Positions 35,133 to 46,550 of a stretch of DNA of 64,000 bases are shown one piece after another. The stretch spans positions 434,001 through 498,000 of the forward strand of contig BLAL01000206.1 in NCBI GenBank assembly GCA_015698045.1, read 5' to 3'. The notes below the pieces were generated by a model, which was not told where the DNA came from, made no database searches, and saw only the letters and a program-made list of their open reading frames with translations. A program made the position numbers and the translations under genes. Within the stretch, counting starts at the first letter, position 1. Every line of letters starts with the position of its first letter. The stretch comes from Rhizophagus clarus (taxonomy: Eukaryota; Glomeromycota; Glomeromycetes; Glomerales; Glomeraceae).

Positions 35133-35689
35133 TTAGGTTTTAATATAAATTTATTTTTTTTTATATATATATATAATATTATTTATCTTATTATTTATCT
35201 TTTCGTTTATTTTTACAAATAAAATTAAATATTCATATTATTAAACGCATGTTGCGCCACGTTAATCTGTTTCATAAAGTAAATTTTATAAAACAAAAAA
35301 AAAAAATTTCAATTCCAGAAAAAGAATTATGCAATTCATCATTTTTTTTTTTTTACCTAAATTTACTTGTATATTTGTTTTATTCATTGTATGAAAATTC
35401 GATGTCACGGGTTTTATGAATTATTACAGTCAACGAATTTTGATATAACAATATTCAGCATGATATAGATTTTTACATATAAAGATTTTATTAATTAAAT
35501 GCTGTAAAGTTATATATAGAATGTCACTCTTCATAACGAATTTTTAGTTATACTGAATAATGTTCTTTAAATATAATGAAGTAACATGGTTCTTTCACAT
35601 TGTTATCTATAATATCAAAATGTATCGCAATATACGTATCAAGTTTTACTAGATTTTCCTATTATACCAGAGTTCGTTATAATATACTA

Positions 35690-36000
35690 ACGGATTTCCT
35701 TATAAAGAAGGTCTGGTCGGGCCTGGCATTTCGTGCAGAAATTGGAAAAATTAAGGCGCGTGATGATGACTTCACCAAAGAGGCGCAGAAAATCTTACTG
35801 CCAGACTAAATACCATCGAAGAAACTTGCCGTAATAATTTTGGTAGATTTACGGCCTATTTCACAGCTCTTCAGAATGAAATGATTCATCATTATGCTGT
35901 TATTCGAAGGATCGAAACCGATCAGCTGAGTGTGGCTAGCCAATCAGAAACATCAAGTCAGTCACATGCAAGTTCATCTGGAAACAACATAATATTCCAT
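35690..36000 (+). pseudogene. Coding remnant of unknown family, one frameshift
   Basis: One frame reads WSGLAFRAEIGKIKARDDDF and ends just after TKEAQKILLPD at 35807-35809. A second, shifted frame carries on from about 35797: NTIEETCRNNFGRFTAYFTA, LQNEMIHHYAVIRRIETDQL, then a Ser/Gln-rich tail. GC content and amino-acid composition are more coding-like than the surroundings. A 1-bp indel or a missed exon junction near 35795 would join them. 36001-36338 shows no gene. The family is not recognised. Confidence 0.45.
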
Positions 36001-36338
36001 TTATGTTCTCATAACTTATAATTCGCAGGTTCCAGCCCAATAACATTCAGAGGAATTAGTTTAACTATCTGGACCCGATTCAAGAAACTTTTCAATTGAA
36101 TAAGGGACGAAAAAGGATTTGATGTGCCTTCACATAGCTATGAAAATTTGTGCAAAAAAAATACGATTCAAGGGTTTTATGGGAGAAATATCAAGAAATA
36201 TTTTCTTTATTGAATAAAAGACATTTACACTGCATTTTAACTGTAATTATAAGTATAAACGGTGTTATACATAAAATAGATGTTTTTTACAAGCTAAAAA
36301 CATGTAGGACCTCATTCACTCTAAATTTTCGGCGTAAA

Positions 36339-36938
36339 CTACAAAAACTCTCGCAATCTGGGGGCGTTCCTCTGAAGATATTGTTCTTGTAACGCTCCAA
36401 TTATGTTTTCAATTAGTTGATGAGCTCCTACTCCAGGAGTATCTTGTATATGGACGATTGAACTCAACTGAGTTCTTCCGTTTCCGGGAAAGAGGGTTAA
36501 TCCGTCAGGATATCTTCGAATGACTGTTAGAAAAAAAAGATATTAAGATCTAAAAAAGGCTATAAATAAATTCTATTTATATATACTTTCTAACACGTCA
36601 TTCTTCGTAATATTTCTTGCTTGGAGGTTTGCATCGTCCCATTCTAATATTAGGAGTGGATCCCCACCTTGATCATTTTTTTTTCCCGAAAAAATCTCTT
36701 TATTTTTTTTTTCTAGTCTCTGGGCGAAAGTTACCAAAATTTTCAGGCTCGGCGTTTTCTCTGTAAAGAATGGCTGTCATTAATACTTATAAATAATTTG
36801 GATTAAAAAACGGAAATCATACCTGTAAATTAACCAGATAAAAATTAACCATCCAGTGATAATGACGATAAAGGGTTGAAAAACGGAAAAAGCGAAGTAA
36901 AAGAGAAAAAGCATAAAGTAAAAAACGGTGTGTTCCAT
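36339..36938 (-). CDS. Three-exon small membrane-anchored protein, one homopolymer frame break
   Basis: Exons on the minus strand: 36938-36823, 36760-36587 and 36523-36339, with introns GTATGA...TTTACAG and GTATAT...TAACAG. Exon 1 starts MEHTVFYFMLFLFYFAFSVF and is almost entirely one or two membrane segments. Exon 2 gives ENAEPENFGNFRPETRK, then an A10 run, then NDQGGDPLLILEWDDANLQ. Exon 3 gives RRYPDGLTLFPGNGRTQLSS and QEQYLQRNAPRLREFL before the stop. Phases agree across both junctions only if the A10 run near 36708-36717 were nine A, so the copy has a 1-base insertion or a sequencing error. Total length would be about 160 residues. I do not recognise the family. The 5-prime leader is pyrimidine-rich on the coding strand. 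Confidence 0.5.
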
Positions 36939-39439
36939 TTTTTATTTTTTTTTGTTGAAATTTTATTCTGATTTAACAATCAACAACGTACATATATATA
37001 ATTTTATATATATTAAATTTCGAAAAATTCATTAATTTATTAGCATCAGTTAAAAAAGAATTTAAGAGCGTCCCCGCTTCTAAAATTAAACACGTCCCAA
37101 CATTTCTCAACACGTGACCGCAAAAAAATTACAGAGACAACTAATATGTGACAAATAGTATAAAAACTATGTACTTACAGCCCCTTATTTAGAGGTAGTT
37201 AGATAGTATGAATAGATTATTTCGTTTTATTTCTCTGTATTTATTATGTAATAATTTATGTACTTCCCTGGCATGATCGCATCGATAAATAAATGTATTA
37301 CGGAAGGTGGTAAATAGAATCTATTTTTAGAAGCGGGGCGGGATGACTGATCAATAAGTGACCCGAGCAATGTAGTCAAATATTTTCTCGTGGCGATTGG
37401 CACAATTTTTTAGACAGTGCATACTAATTTTTATTGCTCGAGCGAAATCTGGATCGGCAAATTATTGGGCAATAAGATTGCCAGCGAAGATCCAGGGACT
37501 TTTATTCTCAAACTTTCCCGCATATTCTCAAAATTATTACGTATATTATTGTAAAAGGACCCATTGATGATTTTTACATATGGATAGAGTTAAATTCTTT
37601 TATTTTTAAATTAAGGAGAGTCCGTTGATCAGATTTTTGTGATGCGATCATATTAACGTAATTTTCCCAAAAGCGTATTACAAAATCGATCCTGTGATTA
37701 TATAAAAAGGTGAAGACACTATTATGAATCCTTTTATTCGCTTTGTGCAAGTAAAACAAAAAAAAATCAAAACCAATCTAACCTACCATTATTTGCATCA
37801 TCGATATTTACAATCAAACGAACCCGTATATTCCGCAAAGTAATAATAAAGTAAGTTGGTTTATTGCTCGGTTAGTTTCTCTAAACATGTCATCACGATG
37901 TTAATCGATTTTCCCGCCTCTTAGATGTCCCAAAATAAACCAGACATATTACTTTCTCCGGTCTTCTTGTCATATATCGGCATTTTGATCTTCGAGAAAA
38001 TCCTTAGATCATCATGACATCATCACGCAGTGAAATTAATTACTCACATGAATCTCATCACATGTAACGGCACAGCAAAAGTCTGGCGCAGTATATCAAA
38101 TGGTAATGAAACATTCTTGAAACTTTGCGCAGTATCTTTCCGGCAATAAAGCAGAAAAATTAAGTAATAAATTTCTTGTATATAAGGCGGATTGGAATAT
38201 TGTAAAAATGAAGTATATCAGTAAGTGAATTAATTGGAATATCATTTTTTTTTATCTCAGTTCTATCTCCCGAATTTATGCTGTAAGTTCAAAATTACTT
38301 AATCTCGGAGAAGTTTTCTTGCGGGGAATACTATTTTATATATTGTCTGTAAGTGGGAGTGATATGTATAGACGAAGATATGTAAAGGATTGTGTATTTA
38401 TAAAAGTTAGTGTTGAAGAAGTTAAGAATCTCATAGTGATGGAAAAGTGATGGAAATAAATTAGTTATAGATAGCAAAGAAATAATGTGATGCTGGGACT
38501 CTCATTTATGGCCTAGGATCCGAGAACTCCCTCCCTCTTTAATAGCATCATTTATTTCAATCATTACATTCATCCCATCTTTTGATCTATTATTTTACAA
38601 TTTTTTTTTATTCATTTTTTACTTAATGGATCAGCCTTTCATATTACTTTACAAAAACATAATAAAGGGAGTTCTTATTTCAAATTTTTAAATGTGTTTT
38701 ATTTTTCAAGTGATATTACAATAAAATATTTCATTTGCTTGCTCTATTACATCATACTTACAACAATGAAAAAATATAAAATTTGCTAAACATCAAAGAA
38801 ATGCTAAAAAAAACTTATTTTTGTTTCTCATCTCCTCCTCCATAATTAATAGTAACATTAATTACATTCACATTTTGCAAAAAAGATAATTGATGATATT
38901 TTGCTTAGCAAGTTGGATTGTGTTTTTAAAAATAAATACCTGAGGAACTTGATTTTACATTTGATCCAGAAATTGGATAATTTGATTTTTTACTTGTCAA
39001 AATTTTAGATCTTAAATTTCTTTGCAAATTAAACTTCTTTTCAGTTGATTCTAGTGCTTTTTTTATACTTTCTGTCATCTAATAAATAATAATAAGTATA
39101 TTTTGCTATCCAGATTTCTAATAGAATCCAAGTAATCACTACTTATATAAAAAGCTTTTGTAAAAATACAAAAACTTTTTGTAATAATCATTACCTATAA
39201 AATATTTTGTATTTTTTGATTTATTTATCTTTTCAGCAATATCCTTCCAAAAAAGTTATTTTTTTTTTATTTGAAGTAACATTTCTTTGTTTTTGTTTAT
39301 CAATAAGGATGCAAAGCTACCAGATATTAAAGAACTTTATAGTTAACCTTTTTTTACATAATAAAAAGTTTTTAAGGAAATAGAAACCTATTTTATAGAA
39401 AAATATCAAGTGATATATTAGATTATTGCAAGGCAAATT
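36939..39439. other. Gene-free region
   Basis: 37000-38500 is less AT-rich than most of the window but has no supportable gene. CCCCGCTTCTAAAA near 37074 is inverted near 37325 (TTTTAGAAGCGGGG), which could mark a small element of about 265 bp. 38500-39439 is AT-rich; weak frames only. Confidence 0.35.
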
Positions 39440-40140
39440 AATTGATCAATATAAAGATTGATAAAAACCAACTTTTAGAATATTTAGAAGCTGCTAGTAA
39501 CTCTTCTGAAGATAACATTATTCTTTATAATAAAGAAAAATCTTTCCAATCAGGTTTATCAAAAAACTAAAAGAAAAAGCTAAAAAAGAAATCCAAAAAA
39601 AATAAAAAACCAGTATTCTAACAGTCAACTTTGATATCTAAATAATTACAAGATAAAACTGTATAAGTTTAATTTAAGACTTTATTATATAATTTTGAAG
39701 TTCAAGTATTGTTAATATTTGAAGAAAATTTTTAAAATATTATAATACAGAATGCTTAAGAACAAGGCAAACAGTTAATATAAACTTTCAATTTTAACAT
39801 AAAGTCTATATGATATAAATCTCTTTTACAATAACAAATATTTCTAATATACTAATATCTTTGATAGTATATATGACAAAAAGGATTTACTTTAATATAA
39901 TTCTTACTGATTATAATACTCTTTTAGAAATTTCATCTTTTCTTAAGAATAATGTAGGCAATACAATTAATTATGAAATATCATATAAAGATTAGAATTT
40001 GATTAATTTTAGTAACTTATACTAAGTTATATCATTGACTATATCAAAATTAGTATCAAATCTGCTACAAAATTGCTAATTAATTTTAATAATATAATGA
40101 TTATTCCTGGTTAAGAAACTGTAATACCACTTCTTTTTAA
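39440..40140 (+). pseudogene. Decayed lysine-rich gene, family K, copy 3
   Basis: The plus-strand frame, with many TAA/TAG stops, shows DKNQLLEYLEAASNSSEDN, LSKN-stop-KKKLKKKSKKNKKP, LLYNFEVQVLLIFEENF, EQGKQLI-stop-TFNFN, and FLKNNVGNTINYEISYKD. The motif order matches family K copies on the minus strand at 19919-21167 and 14709-15235. Most stops stand where the relatives have Gln, as expected from C-to-T change. Decay is heavy. Confidence 0.5.
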
Positions 40141-40504
40141 TAGTAATATCAAATAAAATTAAAACTAAATAAATTAAAAAAAGTAATGCTTAAGTCAATA
40201 GAAAAATATATATTAATCAACAAATCCCTAATGATAAAATGATCAATATAAGAAATATTTTCATATATAACATACCCTCAGAATAGTTTCATAATAAAAT
40301 AATAGTTAAACTTAAAGCATAGAGGATTTAATATCTATAATAATGAAGTATTAAAAAAATTATCAAATACTTCAAATATAAAAAATGTCTTTTATTCTTC
40401 AATTTTATCTCCTTTAAAAAAGATATCTAGCATTACTTATTAGGTGATTAAGCTATATGATAGTTTTTAAGAAATTGGTCTATATAATAAAGAAAGTAAT
40501 AAAA

Positions 40505-41180
40505 ACAGATAAATTAAGCATCATTTTCAAAATTAATTTACAATATAAATTATAAATACCAGCATAATAAATTTATATTTATTTTAAAGATAAGACTTAA
40601 AACAACATTTTAAAAGTATTTTTTTTATTTAATTAATAATACAGTTTTGTAAAAATCACTTGGTTTATAAAAGTGAATTTTTAACTTTTAACTAAAATAG
40701 ATACAACAAAATAAATGCCAAAATCTGATTCTTTGAGTTATAAATAGGTTAATTTCCAAAAATCTTAAAGATTGGATTATTAGTTATTAAGAAAATAAAC
40801 TTTAAAAATCATGTAGATCACTAAAAAAATATGAATTTTATAGTAAATTTTTGATTTTTTAATGATTTACATAATTTTTAAAGTTTATTTTCTTAATAAC
40901 TAATAATTCAATCTTTAAGATTTTTGGAACTTAACCTATTTATAACCCAAAGAATCAGATTCTGGTATTTATTTTATTGTATTTATCTTAGTTAAAAAGT
41001 TGAAATTTCACTTTTTTATAAACTAAGTGATTTTTATAAAACTGTATTATTAATTAAATAAAAAAATGCTTTTAAAATATTGTTTTAAGACTTATCTTTA
41101 AAATAAATATAAATTTATTATGCTAGTATTTATAATTTATATTGTAAATTAACTTTAAAAATGGTGCTTAATTTATGCTG
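40505..41180. repeat. Long hairpin, about 320-bp arms
   Basis: Sequence from 40505 (CAGATAAATTAAGCATCA) is repeated inverted up to 41180 (TGGTGCTTAATTTATGCTG). Both arms carry matching blocks such as TAATAATACAGTTTTGTAAA and ATAAACTTTAAAAATCATGT, and the unpaired centre near 40835-40860 is only a few tens of bases. A transcript would fold into a long double-stranded RNA. It could be a foldback transposon; no target duplication was found. Confidence 0.8.
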
Positions 41181-41229
41181 TCCACTATATATAAATAATT
41201 TATCTTAAAATTCTTATTTGTAGCATTTA

Positions 41230-41234
<5 letters not shown>

Positions 41235-41274
<40 letters not shown>

Positions 41275-41740
41275 TCAAAAGAAATGCTTTTATTTCTGAA
41301 AAAAGATAGAAAGGTTACAAAATTTCAAAAATAACAAAGCCAGCCCGTTCCCCACACTAGGGTCACAAACTATCTCATGACTACTATATCCCTAGCCTAT
41401 TCTCTTTAATGTAATAGGAAGTCTAGTTATAGAATTGTTCAAGGTATAAAGGTAAACGAAAAAATAAAAAGAAAAATTCTACGATCTAATAAAACAAAAA
41501 ACATTACATAAAGCGAATGCTAAGCATGACAAGAAGTTAGTATGGAATCTTCTATCTATCCCTCCCAACTGAACTAAACATAATGTTCTAATAACGCCTT
41601 CAGCCCAGCTATTAAATGTTTTACATCCGGCTTCTTAGACTGGTCGTTTCTTGAATGATCGATCTTCTTGGTAGAACGTCCAGATTTGGGAGTTTTATTA
41701 TGATCGTTCTTGCGGTTGTCAGTATTAAAACCTGAAAAAG
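41235..41740 (-). mobile_element. 5-prime-truncated poly(A) retroposon
   Basis: Inverted orientation: a T38 run (41235-41272) followed by the complement of the retroposon 3-prime end, with the AATAAAAGC polyadenylation region, and the C-terminal coding part up to about codon FSGFNTNN, where it stops abruptly. It is flanked on both sides by AGCATTTATAAAA (41222-41234 and 41741-41753). It differs at many positions from the adjoining longer copy, so it is a separate insertion rather than an assembly echo. Truncation at the 5-prime end is typical of LINE-type reverse transcription. Confidence 0.85.
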
Positions 41741-41748
41741 AGCATTTA

Positions 41749-41793
<45 letters not shown>

Positions 41794-42439
41794 TCAAAGG
41801 AAGTGCTTTTATTCAGAGAAAAAAGATAGAAAAGTATACAAAAAATCAGTGAAATCAAACCTACTCGTTCCCCACACTAGGGTCACAAATATATCCCATG
41901 ACTACTATATCCCTAGCCTATTCTCTTTAAAATAATAGGAAGTCTAGTTATAGAATTGTTCAAGGTATAAAGGAAGCGAAAAAGAAAAAGAAAAATTCTA
42001 TGATCTAATAAAACAAAAAAACATTACATAAAGCGAATGCATAAGCATGACAAGAAGTTAGTATGGAATCTTCTATCTATCCCTCCCAACTAAACTAAAC
42101 ATAATGTTCTAATAATGCCTTCAGCCCAGCGATTAAGTGTTTCACATCCAGCTTCTTAGACTGGCCGTTTCTTGATTGATCGATCTTCTTGGCAGAACGT
42201 CCAGATTGAGGAGTTTTATTTTGATCATTCTTGCGGTTGTTAGTATTAAAACCTGAAAAAGAAAAATTATACCCTTTGGGTGTCCCGGAAGACTTCTCTG
42301 CATTGCCAATTCGAGCAGCACAGGTCGAATGGTGGCAAATCAGTCACCAATCAGCTATCAATCGGGTATCTTATTGATAACTGATTGATTCAATAAGTAT
42401 TCAATCGGGTGGCCGATTGATAGCCGATTTCCGCCAAAA

Positions 42440-43020
42440 TCCGTCATCAATCGGGCAGGCCGATTGATGGTCAACTGATGGTCGATTGATGGTCGATTGA
42501 TGGTCGATTGATGGTCGATTAATGGTCAAAATATGGTCAAATGGTCGAATTATGGTCAAATTATGGTCAAATTATGGTCGAATTAAGGTCAAATTAAGGT
42601 CAAATTTAAGGTCAAATTAAGGTCAAATTAAGGTCAAATTAAGGTCAAATTAAGGTCAAATTAAGGTCAAATTAAGGTCAAATTAAGGTCAAATTAAGGT
42701 CAAATTAAGGTCAAATTAAGGTCAAATTAAGGTCAAATTAAGGTCAAATTAAGGTCAAATTATGGTCGAATTATGGTCGAATTATGGTCAAATTATGGTC
42801 AAAATTATGGTCGAATTAAGGTCGAATTAAGGTCAAATTAAGGTCAAATTATGGTCGAATTATGGTCGAATTATGGTCAAATTAAGGAGGTCAAATAAGG
42901 TCAAATTAAGGTCAAATTAAGGTCAAATTAAGGTCAATTTATGGTCAATTTATGGTCAATTTATGTGGTCAAATTATGTGGTCAAATTATGGTCAATTAT
43001 GGTCAATTGATGGTCGAATG
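42440..43020. repeat. 11-bp tandem array, about 50 units
   Basis: The unit GGTCAAATTAA drifts along the array: GGTCGATTGAT at the left, GGTCAAATTAA in the middle, GGTCGAATTAT patches, then GGTCAATTTAT and back to GGTCAATTGAT at the right. The outer variants match the element's subterminal GGTCGATTGATGG motif. Confidence 0.9.
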
Positions 43021-43779
43021 ACCAATTTTTGTAGAATAATATAATGAATAATAAAATTTATTATAGCACATAATAAAACACATAGTATCTTTATTTATAT
43101 TAATAACAGATAAGTATTTAAAATAAAAACATTTATTATAATAATATGTTAGTATATGACTAATAAAGTTAGTAATATTTAATAAATAAATAGTAAAGCG
43201 TAAATATAAAAAGTTAGTAATAATTATAATAAAATACACAAATACAAAAAGTTAGTATTATGAAGAGTTTGATAAAATTTATAAAAAAAAAAAAAAAGAA
43301 AAATACGTGATGATGTTAGTAAAATATGAAAAAAAAAGAATAACATTAGTAATATTAAAAAAAGGTAAAGTTAATATTATAAAATAAAATATAGTCAGTA
43401 ATCATTACCATAAATTTAATGGCAAAAATACAATAATTAATATACCTGTAAAATGTAATGAGAGTAAGAAGAAAACAGAAAAGAAAGGGTGTATGATTTT
43501 TGAAAAATAAACAGAGTCGCGTTTGGTTATTTATATGCATGTTAAGATCAGGTCACGTGCATAAGATCAGACCGAATTTTGATTGGTTAATAATAGATAA
43601 ATTGAAAACCTACTATCGTTAGTTGTAATTTTTCATCTCATATAGTCATATATTATAATTTGCCTTGGACTTTCGGATACCTAATTTTTTTAATAATATT
43701 AACTTATTTAAAATAAATTTAATAAAAAGTGTATTGTTTTTTTAAAATGTTATGAAATCTAAAAAAATCCTCTATTAAA

Positions 43780-46550
43780 AATATTTCATACAAACTCTTA
43801 GGAAACCTCAAAAAAAAAATCTATTTATCAAAAATATCCTATACGAATCTTAGGAAATCTCAAAAAAAAATTTCCTATCAGATATCCCATACGAACTCTT
43901 CCCATATGAACTTTTAGAAATCTCTCTCAAAAAAATTTTCTATCAAAAAATCCCATGCGAATCCTTTCCATATGAACCCTAAAAAATTTCACAAAAAAAT
44001 TTCCTATCAGATATCCCATACGAACTCTTCCAATACGAACTCTTAGAAAATCTCTTAAAAAAAATTTTCTATCAAAGAATCCCATGCGAATCCTTTCCAT
44101 ATGAACCCTAAAAAATTTCACAAAAAAATTTCCTATCAGATATCCCATACGAACTCTTCCAATACAAACTCTTAGAAAATCTCTTAAAAAAAATTTTCTA
44201 TCAAAGATATCCCATACGAACACCCTACTATATGAACAACTGGAAAATCTTTATTAAAATATCCCATACGAACTCTTCCCACACGGACTCTAAGAAAATC
44301 TCTTAAAAAATTTTCTATCAAAGAATCCCATACGAACCCTTTCCATATGAACTCTTAGAAAATCTCTTAAGAAAATTTTCTATCAAAGAATCCCATACGA
44401 ACCCTTCCATATGAACTCTTAGAAAATCTCTTAAGAAAAATTTTTCTATCAGATATCCCATATGAATTCTTTCAATACGAACTCTTAGAAAATCTCTTAA
44501 AAAAAATTTTCTATCAAAGAATCCCATACGAACCCTTTCCATATGAACTCTTAGAAAATCTCTTAAGATAAATTTTACTATCAGATATCCCATACGAACT
44601 CTTAGAAATAAAAAAAATCTATTTATCAAAAATATCCTATACGAATCTTAGGAAATCTCAAAAAAAAATTTCCTATCAGATATCCCATACGAACACTTCC
44701 CATATGAACTTTTAGAAATCTCTCTCAAAAAAATTTTCTATCAAAGAATCCCATGCGAATCCTTTCCATATGAACCCTAAAAAATTTCACAAAAAAATTT
44801 TCTATCAGACATCCCATACGAACTCTTCCAATACGAACTCTTAGAAAATCACTTAAAAAAAATTTTCTATCAAAGAATCCCATACGAACCCTTCCATATG
44901 AACTCTTAGAAAATCTCTTAAGAAAAATTTTTCTATCAGATATCCCATACGAACTCTTCCCACACGAACTCTTAGAAAATCTCTTAAGAAAATTTTCTAT
45001 CAAAGAATCCCATACAAACCCTTTCCATATGAACTCTTAGAAAATCTCTTAAGAAAAATTTTTCTATCAGATATCCCATACGAACTCTTAGAAATAAAAA
45101 AAAAAATCTATTTATCAAAAATATCCTATACGAATCTTAGGAAATCTCAAAAAAAAATTTCCTATCAGATATCCCATACGAACTCTTCCCATATGAACTT
45201 TTAGAAATCTCTCTCAAAAAAATTTTCTATCAAAGAATCCCATGCGAATCCTTTCCATATGAACCCTAAAAAATTTCACAAAAAATTTTCTATCAGATAT
45301 CCCATACGAACTCTTCCAATACGAACTCTTAGAAAATCTCTTAAAAAAAATTTTCTATCAAAGATATCCCATACGAACCCCCTACTATATGAACACTTGG
45401 AAAATCTTTATTAAAATATCCCATACGAACTCTTCCCACACGAACTCTAAGAAAATCTCTCTCAAAAAAATTTTCTATCAAAGAATCCCATACGAACCCT
45501 TCCATATGAACTCTTAGAAAATCTCTTAAGAAAAATTTTTCTATCAGATATCCCATACGAACTCTTAGAAATAAAAAAAAAAAAAATCTATTTATCAAAA
45601 ATGTCCCATGCGAATCCTTTCCATATGAACCCTAAAAAATTTCACAAAAAAATTTTCTATCAGATATCCCATACGAACTCTTCTCACACAAACTCTTAGA
45701 AAATCTCTTAAAAAAAAATTTTCCATCAAAGAATCCCATACGAACGCTTTTCTTATGAACTCTTAGAAAATCTTTTAAGAAAAATTTTTCTATCAGATAT
45801 CCCATACGAACTCTTTCCATATGAACTCTTAGAAAATCTCTTAAAAAACAACTTTTCTATCAAAGAATCCCATGCGAACTCTTTCCATATGAACTCTTAG
45901 AAAATCTCTTAAAAAAAATTTTCTACCAGATATCCCATACGAACTCTTCCCACACTAGAAAATCTTAAAAAAAATTTTCTATCAAAGACATCCCATATGA
46001 ACCTTTTTCCATATGAACACTTGGAAAATCTTTATCAAAATATCCCATACGAACTGTTCCTTTACGAATTCTTAGAAAATCTATAAAAATAATTTTCTAA
46101 CAAAGAATCTATACGAACCCTTCCCATACGAACTCTTAGAAAATCTCTCAAAAAAAATATTTCCTATCAGATATCCTACACGAACCCTTCCCATACGAAC
46201 TCAGAAAATTTCGCAAAAAAATTTTCTATCAGATATCCCATACAAACTCTTCCCATACGAACTCTTAGAGAATCTCTTAAAAAAAATTTTCTATCAAAGA
46301 TATCCAACAAACCTTTCCCATATGAACTCTTAGAAAATCTCTTAAAAAAAATTTTTCTATCAGATATCCCCATATGAACTCTTTCCATACGAACTCTTAG
46401 AAAATAAAAAAAATTTTTTATCAGATATCCCATATAAACTCTTTCCATACAAACTTTTAGAAATCTCAAAAAATAAAAATATCTCTATTTATCAAAAATA
46501 TCCTATATGAATCTTAGAAAATCTATCAAAAAAAAATTTCTATCAGAGTT
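43780..46550. repeat. 57-bp-type satellite with higher-order units
   Basis: Units such as CCCATACGAACTCTTCCAT and AGAAAATCTCTTAAGAAAA recur throughout, in pairs that alternate AGATATCCCATACG and AAAGAATCCCATACG. A distinct marker (CTATTTATCAAAAATATCC) recurs near 43820, 44610, 45105, 45590 and 46485, showing a higher-order organisation. On the minus strand the unit often stays open, giving several frames of 60-103 codons with repeats like RMGFFDRKFFLRDFLRVR. I treat these as satellite translation, not genes. Confidence 0.85.

Noticed and set aside
36150-36392. 80-codon plus frame
   Set aside because: It overlaps antisense the third exon of the better supported minus-strand gene and has no recognisable domain.
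42440-43020. Telomere or centromere repeat
   Set aside because: It lies inside a bounded transposon with a known empty site, and the unit is not telomere-like.
43927-46469. Six minus-strand reading frames of 62-103 codons as genes
   Set aside because: They are translations of the 57-bp satellite; each breaks at random with indels.
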